64,000 bases of DNA from Flaveria trinervia (lineage: Eukaryota; Streptophyta; Magnoliopsida; Asterales; Asteraceae), in assembly GCA_025506515.1 (NCBI GenBank), contig CM046452.1:45881562-45945561 (forward strand). The letters run 5' to 3'. Below the pieces are notes generated by a model, which worked only from the letters and a program-made list of their open reading frames with translations, was not told the origin of the DNA and did no database searches. Shown here in pieces: positions 56,570 to 64,000 of the stretch. The first letter of the stretch is position 1; each line of letters opens with the position of its first letter. The position numbers and the translations under genes were made by a program.

Positions 56570-58533
56570 ATTGATGGCTGCTAGATGGTCTATCAACCCT
56601 AAGCACAATATATGTGCTCATCTAGACCATACTACTCGTAATGGCACCGAGTTTTTAGAGATCATCGCTTTTCTTAGGCGATCAAGGATCCACAAGGCCA
56701 TCTCTACTCTATGCACTCCCTACAGGTCTTTACACCAGGCCTTTTAGGAGAACGCTTCTGGGGGACGATACTGATCACTCCACCAAGCTACACCCGCTGA
56801 CAATTAGAGGCTGCTTTATGAGGATTCAGTACGCTGGGGACATCAACTCAGGTGTGCTCAACAAGAGCAACCTGTGTCCCCAGTACAAGTACTTGGCACA
56901 TGTCATACTGAAGTGCATCGCTTCCAGAAGAGGTGGGCTTGATGATCTTTCAGACCAGATCCAAAATGCCTATATGGCACTGGTGCTGAACTACCCTTCA
57001 GCTTCTCAAGCATGATCTTCTATTACCTTGTGGAGAATCTAGAGGCAAAGGGTAAGGAGGGTTTTTGCATGTACCCCAGATTCTTACAGCTGATTTTCGA
57101 TGAGAAGCTGCCATCACTTCCAAAGGAAAGCCACGATGCTGTGGTTTTAGAGATCATGGACGATACGACATTGGGTCGTATGAGAGTCTACCGGGGTAAG
57201 CAAGTAAAGCCCCAGGTGAAGAGACTGATAGGCCATCTGGCCAATGAGAGTTATATGGCGCCAGGTAGACGTAAGTGGCATCACACAGACAGCGACTCCG
57301 ACGATGAGCAGCTACAGCTCCCAGAGCATGACTCTGAGGACGATGATAGCGAGGATGCAGGAGATACATTGCCCACTCGACCAAGTGACCGCACTACTGA
57401 TATTGTATCTCCAGCATCTACCCCAACTGGAGATATCGCTGAGACTGCTGGATTCCACTAGGGTTTCATACCTGGTGAGGAAGAGGTGGAGTCAGATGAG
57501 AAGCCTCTGACTCAGACTGTGGGAAGTAAAGTCGTTCCCACAGAACGAGGGCTTCGGGCGGTTGCTGAACGCCCAGGCGGATTGGGAGAGACTACTGCTG
57601 ATCCTACATATACTCCTGATCTGCCAAGCCATGTTCAAGGGGGAGTATCCTCCTCAACTGGATCGAAGAAGAAGAGGATGGCTCAGCCCCACGGCTTGAA
57701 AAAGAAGACACGTAAAATCACCTTCATCACCACCACAGGCACCACCACAGCTACCACCACTCCACCTACCCCCACTACCACTACAACCACTACCACTACA
57801 TCCACTACCACCACTACCACCATTCTACCCACCACCACTACCACCTCATACACCACTTCCACACCTACTCCACCAGTTACACACTTCCCATCCACCACAC
57901 TTTAGCTCATCCACAGCCATCCACATCTATAACACCCCCAATCTTCCCTACATCCACTACCACCACCACGGTCATGGAGTCAGGACCTCTTCATAGGTCC
58001 CACCTGTTTTTGGATCCTCTTACCCATCTGTCGGGTTGGAGGAGCAGTTGGCTAACCTTAACCGTTAGTGTTGAAGCTGCTGGCGACGGATGAACAGCGA
58101 GCCTCTTAGCTTAATCAGCTGATGGAGCTTAATGCATCCCAAGCCCAAAGGATAGAGGCTAAGAGCCAAGAGATTACAGAGCTGAGAGAGATGCATACAT
58201 CCTCAGTACTGAGGATTCAAGATTTAGAGGCCCAGAACAAGAAGCTTATGCTGAGACTAAAGGGATCCAAAGATGAGCCTCTAAAGATCCAAAAAGGAGA
58301 TGGAGACGATGGTGATGACGATGACAGTGATGATAATGATGATGATGATTGTGATGATCAAGGTGATGACACTGATGCAGGTGATGATGTCGATGATGAT
58401 GATGATGAAGAAGGAGATGCAGTTGCATCTACATCAACGCAAGGTTAAGAGAGGTGCACAAAGAAAAATCAAGACCAAGGAGCCCCATCATCTTCTACTG
58501 ATCCTACTGACACACCAGCTGTTCAAGATAAGA
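56570..58533 (+). pseudogene. 3' gene of element III, exon 2
   Basis: ATG at 56574 gives MAARWSINPKHNICAHLD. The N-terminal domain continues with LCTPYRSLHQAF, LNKSNLCPQYKYLAHVILK, IQNAYMALVLNYPSAS and FCMYPRFLQLIFDEKLPSLP. A deletion and stops (near 56745 and 57013) damage it. A long stretch then reads on: acidic linker, VGSKVVPTERGLRAVAER, a basic patch KKKRMAQPHGLKKKTRK (57666), a Thr/Pro-rich tract (57720-57900), a predicted coiled coil (58122-58260, ELNASQAQRIEAKSQEITEL) and an Asp-rich tract (58296-58420). One in-frame stop lies near 58446. No signal peptide or membrane helix is visible, so a classical envelope role is not supported. Confidence 0.82.
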
Positions 58534-58678
58534 GTAATGCATAGTTGTTTATGTTATTAAATCATGTGTATTTGAATATTGTAACAAATAAATGTAATTA
58601 ATGTTTATGGTTATTATTGATGTTTACTGCTTTGATTGTTGACTAATGATTATGTGTTACATGTTTTAAATCAAGCAG
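58534..58678 (+). other. Intron 2 of the 3' gene (element III)
   Basis: 145 bp. Donor GATAAGA/GTAATGCATAG, acceptor AATCAAGCAG/ATCC. Splicing keeps the frame (V-Q-D-K-N-P-N-F-Q). Confidence 0.88.
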
Positions 58679-59883
58679 ATCCAAATTTTCAAGGAGATGA
58701 ATATGATGTTGCTCCCCTCCAACAGATCAAGACTCAACTCACAATGAATCTTGATCTATAGGGGATTGTTTGGAGATCGGTGAATTACACTCCTGAAGAA
58801 GGAGAGATAATTCATGATCTCACCGACGAGTAACTAGCTGAAATGTTCCGACTCAATCCTGATGAGATCGTGAAAGATGCTCTAACAGTCCATGTTGGAA
58901 GTGATGACGAGCTCAAGGACATCGATGAGATAGAGACCGAGGATGTCACAGCAGATCACTATCCAGAGTATGTTGACAAAGAGGGAATTGTGGTCCCCAA
59001 TTTAGGTGATTCCCTAGTCAGTGATACATTTGATATACTGGATCAGATGGAACAAGAAACTGAGAGGTTTGAAGAACAAGCCCAAGCCTCAAACGCTGAT
59101 GTTGATATCAGATAGGCTGAATGGGCTGCATCTTTTGAGTAGATCCGAGCATAACGCTCTGCTCCTAAACCTAATGTATACACCAAGCTTTATAGAGTAA
59201 AAAAACATCAAAAGGTGTCAGGCAAGATTATCGCATGGGCTCATTTTGATGATCTTAATGTATACGCGATAAAGAGAGAGATTGGTATCGAGTACTTTAG
59301 ATTCCCGTATGATCTAAAGTCTCTACCTGGTTTCGAGCTCAACCAGCTGGCTAAACTCAAGTTACTATATGCTGACCCGAAGAAGATGTCATGCTGGTTT
59401 GAGACTGCCCTGAAGAAAGAGTACCATACCAGATGGGTCAACTTCAAACCTCAACAACCTACGAGGTATATCAGACGGTCTAAAGTTGATCCTATAACTG
59501 GGCAGCCTAAAATAGTGCTGAAGTGGAGTCCCCTAAGAACAATGTCAAAAATCCCTCACAGGGAAATGCCACAGGACTTCACACCTCATTATAAATGGTG
59601 GTACTATGATTAGAGAACAGGAGAGACGGTCATAGTTCTGAACAAAGAAGGGAAAATGGATAGTATGAGGGTATTTGACCCAATGTGGCTTACAAACTTG
59701 TCTGCTGGTGATGTATACACATTATACAAGTGGCCACTATTCTATGACACGGAAGATATTGTACAAGCCCTCCAATTCCAAAATGTGATACGACTCTGCT
59801 TTGCGTTTGAGATACACGCAGGAGTCACAAGAAAGTAGAAGTACAAGAAGTACGATGAGGTTATGAAGAAGGTAAGACAATAG
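58679..59883 (+). pseudogene. 3' gene of element III, exon 3
   Basis: Conserved C-terminal domain: VAPLQQIKTQL, EEGEIIHDLTDE, an acidic DEIETEDVTADHYPEYVD, IIAWAHFDDLNVYAIKRE (59227), LPGFELNQLAKLKLLYADP, WFETALKKEYHTRWVNF, KIPHREMPQDFTPHYKWWYY (59548), VFDPMWLTNLSAGDVYTLYK and ALQFQNVIRLCFAFEIHAGV. In-frame stops lie near 58758, 58831, 59114 and 59611, with another at 59836. The ancestral end is TAG at 59881-59883, 15 bp before the polypurine tract. The domain's family is unknown to me. Confidence 0.87.
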
Positions 59884-59907
59884 ATGAATCTGGTCCAAAG
59901 GGGAGTT

Positions 59908-60651
59908 TGTTGATACATGTGTCCAAAGTTTCTGATCTTAATGTAATATTTTTGTATTGTCTTACGCTTATGTAAATGTAATAGTTGGGTCCTTAATGAA
60001 ATACAAGTGTTTAGTTGTGTTCATAATGTTTAATATTTCATTAATGAGTTGTTTAACACATATTGACTTGATTATATAGGTTTGTGATTGTTTGAATTGT
60101 TATGCATAATGTTATAATATTGAATACATTCAAACTTGGTGAAGTGAAGTTCTCATGCGTCTGACTGGACCATGCGCCCCAACAGTGGTCATGCGTCCGA
60201 ATGGCCATGCGACTAAGTGTCCATGTGCCTAAATAGTTCATACGCGTGAACAACTTCATGCGTCCGACTCAGTCGCATGACTGAACACTCAGTTATGTGA
60301 ATGGATCAACCTCATGGCTCAATCGCACGAATGAACCATGCTAATGGTTCAGTCGCCCGAATGAGCAACCCTAACCTATAAATACCACCTAATTCATGGA
60401 AAAACGTAAGCATTCAATCCACTTCGACTCCAGACGTACCCTAGCCGTCCAGAAGCCTCTAAGTTCGTACTCCAAGTTCAAAGAACGCTGTAGATCGATT
60501 CCTAATCGATTCTTGATGTTAGATTCAATACGTTATTGTGTCTACGTGCGTTCTCACTGATTGGATCGCCAGTCAAATAGGATTCCATAGTAATTGGTTT
60601 GGTTTAACACGTTAATTAGTTGGTGTTTAGTTCAAATACCAGATCCTAACA
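59908..60651 (+). repeat. 3' LTR of element III (744 bp)
   Basis: Starts TGTTGATACATGTGTCC, ends AGATCCTAACA. Array 60150-60365, TATAAATA at 60377-60384. Confidence 0.94.
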
Positions 60652-60656
60652 GGTTC

Positions 60657-60930
60657 AATCGTGCGACTGAACTTTCTTATGCGGATGAGTCAGTCGGCCG
60701 AATGAACTAACGCGGTTGAACAGTCCGAATAGGGTTCTCAGTCGTACGAATGAGGGTACGAATGAGTCCAATCGTGCGTTTGGGGAATTCGAATGAACTC
60801 AGTCGTGCGATTGAGCCAATCGTACGACTGCACCTGCTGAAGTTTGAAAATTCGTAGGTTAAACGTGTTTTGGCCGCAAAAACTCGAATTTTCACAAACC
60901 CCAATTTCCGTATGCTGGAAAAACTAAACT
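60657..60930 (-). other. 5' leader of element II, LTR-proximal part
   Basis: Read in reverse, this matches the leader of element III (about 47520-47700), including a half-site array at 60835-60657. It ends at 60930, where it is joined directly to the middle of the LTR. The primer site is gone. Confidence 0.78.
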
Positions 60931-61492
60931 TGGAGTATGATCTTAAAGGTCTCTGGATGACTAGGGTATGTCTGGAGTCGAAGTGTGTATTATGCTTACG
61001 TTTTTCCACAAATTAGGTGGTATTTATAGTTTAGGGTTACTCATTCGTGCGACTGAACCATTTGCATGGTTCATTCGTGCGATTGAGCTATGCGGTTGAT
61101 CCATTCGCACGACTGAGTGTTCAGTCGTGCGACTGAGTCAGTCGCATGAAGTTGTTCAGGCGTATGAACTATTTAGGCGCATGGACACTCAGTCGCATGG
61201 CCATTCGGATGCATGACCACTATTGGGGCGCATGGTCCAGTCGGACGCATGATAACTTCACTTAACCAAGTTTGAATGTATTCATTATTATAACATTATG
61301 CATATCAATTCAAACAATCACAAACGTATATAATCTAGTCAATATGCGTTACACAACTCATTAATAAAATATTAAACATTATAAATTACAACCAAACATT
61401 CTCATTTCATTAAGTACCCAAGCATTACATAAGTCTAACACATTCAAGACATATTACATTAAGATCCGAATCTAGGTACATATGTATCAACA
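60931..61492 (-). repeat. Truncated 5' LTR of element II
   Basis: 562 bp against 726 bp for its partner. The missing part is the R/U5 end after CTCCA (roughly 180 bp) plus the primer site. Array 61035-61260 and TATA (reverse of 61021-61028) remain. Confidence 0.88.
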
Positions 61493-61497
61493 ACAAA

Positions 61498-61613
61498 CCC
61501 TCCAGTTCCAAAACGTGATAAGACTATGCTTTGCATTTGAAATACATGCAGGAGTTACAAGGAAGGAGATGTACAAGAAATTTGAAAAGATGATGAAGAA
61601 TGTTAGACAATAG
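61498..61613 (+). pseudogene. 3' gene of element I, last part of exon 3
   Basis: Continuation after element II: LQFQNVIRLCFAFEIHAGVT, a Lys-rich tail and TAG at 61611-61613, then the polypurine tract AAGGGGGAGTT (61628-61638). Confidence 0.9.
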
Positions 61614-61638
61614 AGTAAACTAGGTCCAAGGGGGAGTT

Positions 61639-62374
61639 TGTAAATACATATGTACCTAGTTTATGAGCTTAATGTAAAATGTATTTCATGTCTTATATAT
61701 ATGTAACAGAATGGGTTTGAATAAAATACAATGTGTGGTTTATGCTTATAATGTTTAATATTTCATTGATTATTGTGTGTTAACGCATATTGAACTAACT
61801 ATATAGGTGTGTGGTTGTTTACATAGTTCTTAGTCAATAATGATTGAGAAATATGCTTAAACTTAATCGTATGAAGTTCTCATGCAAATGGACCATGCTA
61901 ATGGACCATACGCATGAATATTTCATTCTAATGAACCAGTCGCATGACTGAACTAGGAGACTGGATCAGTCGCATGACTATAACATGAGATTTACTCAGT
62001 CGCAGGACTGAATCTTCAATCGTGTGGATGGATCAACCGCATGCTTCAATCGCACGACTAAACCATGCGAATGGCTCAGTTGCACGAATGGAAAACCCTA
62101 ACCTATAAATACCACTTAATTCATGGAAAAACATAAATTCGAATACCTACGCACGAAATAGTACCCTAGCCATCTAGAGACCCTAGAACACCTGTTCCAA
62201 GATCATAGATCACTGTAAATCATCCTACTATCGTTCTTAACGTTTAGTTTCATTCTTGGATTGATTTTAGTTGCGTTCTCACTGATTGGATCGCCAATCA
62301 AATAGGATTCCGCACTATTTGAGTTGGTATACACATAAATCAGTTAGTACTCCGTATCGAAAACGGTCCTAACA
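61639..62374 (+). repeat. 3' LTR of element I (736 bp)
   Basis: Starts TGTAAATACATATGTACC, ends GGTCCTAACA. The array (about 61874-62095) has an extra segment of about 30 bp around 61978-62008 that is absent from the 5' LTR. Confidence 0.92.
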
Positions 62375-62379
62375 AAACA
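62375..62379. other. Right TSD of element I (AAACA)
   Basis: Perfect match to 18547-18551. Confidence 0.92.
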
Positions 62380-64000
62380 TATATGATAAGTCTCCTAAGG
62401 TTTTATTGAAGATTTGGTGTATCAGTCTAAAACATCTAATCTTGCGCCATCTAAAACTGTAAAGGCTATAAGAGCTATTAGAAAACTATTAGAGTGGAAA
62501 CAACCTGAACATAATAAACCAACAGACACTTCACAAAAACTAGTTGCAAAATATAGAAACAACTTGTAATCAAGATACAATGAATGCACATGAAACTGAA
62601 TATGATGAAACGTATCATGAATATAATGAAGGGCAACATGAGTCTGATAAATGGCAACATGACGGCATGGAGCTTGATATGGACTTATTCAAGGCTACTG
62701 GTGAGGATGAGGATTATTATAATGATGAAGATGAAACTATGGAGGACACAGATAACATGGTTGAGCATGTGGATATTGATATGGAGTCATTAAAGGTTAC
62801 TATTAAGGATGATTACAATGAGGATGAACAAGCCATAGATGTAGATGATGAAAATGATGATAAGGAAGATGTAAACATTAATCTAGACGACTTTGGTAGT
62901 GCTTCTGATGATGGGGATCTTCTAAATAAGACAGTGAGGAAGTATAGAAAGAAAAAGAAAGAAGAAAAACATTTGGATGTAGTACCTTTTTATGTGGGTC
63001 AAACATTTAACAACACGGATGAAATTAAAAGTATTATGAAAAGTCATGTTGTGCTTACTAGAAAACAGTTATATGTTGATACAAATAATAAATTTAGGTT
63101 TAGTTATTTGCACTAGTGCAAATGCCACATTTGTTTCAGGAGGACAAGATGGTATTACTTTTGAATCTGAAGAGCAAAACTATAGAACTCAAAAAGGTAG
63201 TATGGGTGAATCTTCCCAAGTGAGTAGGTCTATATCTGGAAATAAAACAAAGAAGAAAAGACACCCAACACACACTTGTCCTTGGACATTGCATATTTCT
63301 AGAAAAAGTGAGAAATATTCTTGGTTGGTGAAGACTTTTATTGAAGATCATAAATGCCTACAAACTAGGCAATTGAGACTCTATACTGTAAGCACCATAG
63401 CAAAAAAGGTGCAAGATACGTTTGATTCCAACCCTGAAATACCTTTAAGGCTCTTCAAGATCAATACAAAAAAGTATCAAGTTCAAGAAGGTTTGCAAAA
63501 AAGCTTTTAGGGCAAAGATAATGGTAACAAATACGGTTCAAGGAGACTACACATCCTAATATTTACTTCTCAGGGATTACTGCTAAGAATTGGTTCGATG
63601 TAATCCAGACACAACAATTAAGATTTACATTTGTAACGGTGCAATGAAGGCTGGGTTTAAGCTATTTGGGAGAGACCTCTTAGGTTTGGATGGTTGCTTT
63701 ATGAAAGGGCCATAAACAGGCTAAATTTTGACGACAGTTATGGTAGATGGTAAAAATGGGATATATCTATTGGCATTTGCAATAGTTGAAGCAAAAACAA
63801 CTAATTCATGGACTTGGTTTTAAGAATGTCTTGGAACTAATGTTGATATGTATGCAAACCCCAACTTTACATTCTTGAGTGACAAATAAAAGGTCTATCC
63901 TAGTATTTTGTTTTCATTTATTGTAATGAATATTTCTTTGATTCGTTGTACTTAAATAGTTTGTTTTATATGTAGGGCATAATCCTAGAAATGAAGAAAG
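62380..64000 (+). pseudogene. Mutator-like transposase: acidic linker, DNA-binding and MULE catalytic region (continues off the window)
   Basis: Continuation of the gene split at 18551. An Asp/Glu-rich linker (62544-62920) leads to a Lys-rich patch, then a Mut-type DNA-binding region with VVPFYVGQTFNNTDEIKSIM (62979) and, after a frame change, HTCPWTLHISRKSEKYSWLV (63270) with a conserved Cys. The MULE catalytic domain begins near 63630: FKLFGRDLLGLDGCFMKGP (63657), then VMVDGKNGIYLLAFAIVEAK (63739) and WTWFLECLG-like residues; FLSDK is near 63870. GCFMKGP corresponds to the position usually holding the first catalytic Asp with GCF(L/M)KG. Stops near 63114, 63509, 63715 and 63822 make this copy inactive. 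Confidence 0.85.
63893..63975 (+). other. Intron in the Mutator-like transposase
   Basis: 83 bp with AAAAG/GTCTATCC and a T-rich tail ending ATATGTAG. Joining gives K-G-I-I-L-E-M-K-K after SDK, the expected continuation in this family. Confidence 0.6.

Larger units (their letters stand above)
46650..60651 (+). mobile_element. Element III: complete 14.0-kb Copia (Sirevirus-like) element
   Basis: The most complete copy. Both LTRs (46650-47392 and 59908-60651), primer site, leader array, gag, pol, spacer, internal promoter, 3' gene with both introns, and polypurine tract (59898-59907). The TSD GGTTC is perfect (46645-46649 and 60652-60656). It sits in the leader of element II. The LTRs look about 95% identical over their first 200 bp by eye, so it is younger than the nest around it but not recent. 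Only the RT-RNase H part of pol remains as a long open frame. Confidence 0.95.
34346..61492 (-). mobile_element. Element II: large Copia (Sirevirus-like) element, minus strand, inserted in element I
   Basis: Read on the minus strand: truncated 5' LTR (61492-60931), leader (60930-60657 and 46649-46556, split by element III), gag (46555-43746), pol (43746-40546), spacer, internal promoter, 3' gene (38011-35097), polypurine tract and 3' LTR (35071-34346). Own length is about 13.1 kb. All genes are damaged. The end of its 5' LTR and its primer site are deleted. The TSD ACAAG/ACAAA supports a true insertion. Confidence 0.92.
18552..62374 (+). mobile_element. Element I: large Copia (Sirevirus-like) retrotransposon hosting nested insertions
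   Basis: 5' LTR 18552-19259, primer site, leader, gag, pol (split by IV-b), conserved spacer, internal promoter and 3' gene (split by element II at 34346-61492), end of the 3' gene (61498-61613), polypurine tract, 3' LTR 61639-62374. The TSD is AAACA on both sides. Span 43.8 kb; own sequence about 14.2 kb after removing insertions. Stops and frameshifts in all genes show it is inactive. It is the outermost retroelement of the nest and lies inside a Mutator-like gene. Confidence 0.93.

Noticed and set aside
56570..59883. Calling the 3' gene a true retroviral env
   Set aside because: No signal peptide, membrane segment or cleavage site seen; composition is acidic and Thr-rich with a basic patch.

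Overview
This is eukaryotic nuclear DNA from a flowering plant, and almost all of it is nested transposable elements. The evidence is LTR retrotransposons with plant-type tRNA-Met primer sites, Copia and chromodomain Gypsy pol genes, Mutator-like and hAT-like remnants, GT-AG introns and AT-rich spacers. I see no host housekeeping gene, rRNA, tRNA or CRISPR. The 3' gene of the large Copia elements resembles, from memory, a retroelement protein family common in composite plants (Asteraceae), so an Asteraceae host is plausible but not proven.

Left part (1-18.5 kb). The 3' end of a large Copia element (E0, + strand) runs from the window edge to 2568 and sits in the RT gene of a minus-strand Gypsy element. 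The Gypsy sequence is arranged internal-LTR-internal: gag-protease-RT (2569-4924), one 2.2 kb LTR (4925-7139), then pol of a second copy (7140-8907, resuming 11315-11463). That second copy is split by a 2.4 kb non-autonomous LTR element (IV-a, 8908-11314) and cut by a short-repeat element (V, 11464-14025) carrying a coiled-coil-like gene. AT-rich sequence with an hAT-like relic (14591-15895) and small tandem duplications follows.

Right part (18-64 kb) is a nest with readable target-site duplications (TSDs). A Mutator-like transposase gene (18.2-18.55 kb, resuming 62.38-64 kb) was split by element I (+, 18552-62374, TSD AAACA). Element I received IV-b (-, 24423-26888, TSD ATGGT) in pol and element II (-, 34346-61492, TSD ACAAG/ACAAA) in its 3' gene. 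Element II received element III (+, 46650-60651, TSD GGTTC) in its leader. With the nested DNA removed, I, II and III are each about 13-14 kb.

These Copia elements look Sirevirus-like. Order: LTR, primer site, leader, gag (two zinc knuckles), pol (protease, integrase, RT, RNase H), about 1.5 kb of conserved non-coding DNA, then a separate 3' gene with its own TATA promoter, a 5' intron of about 0.5 kb and a coding intron of 145-146 bp, then the polypurine tract and LTR. The 3' protein has a globular N-terminal domain, a basic patch, a Thr/Pro-rich stretch, a predicted coiled coil, an Asp-rich tract and a conserved C-terminal domain.

Most notable observations: (1) arrays of a degenerate palindromic half-site (CGACTGAACC / CGAATGGACC) occur in Copia LTRs, their leaders, the internal 3'-gene promoter and intron, and the non-autonomous LTRs. 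A related array is in the Gypsy LTR. In three promoter types the array ends roughly 10-30 bp before a TATA box. (2) E0 lacks the 145-bp intron exactly at its splice sites, as expected if spliced RNA was reverse-transcribed. (3) gag and pol meet at an overlapping TAATG in all three elements. (4) Two further cis-repeat families lie between pol and the 3' gene.
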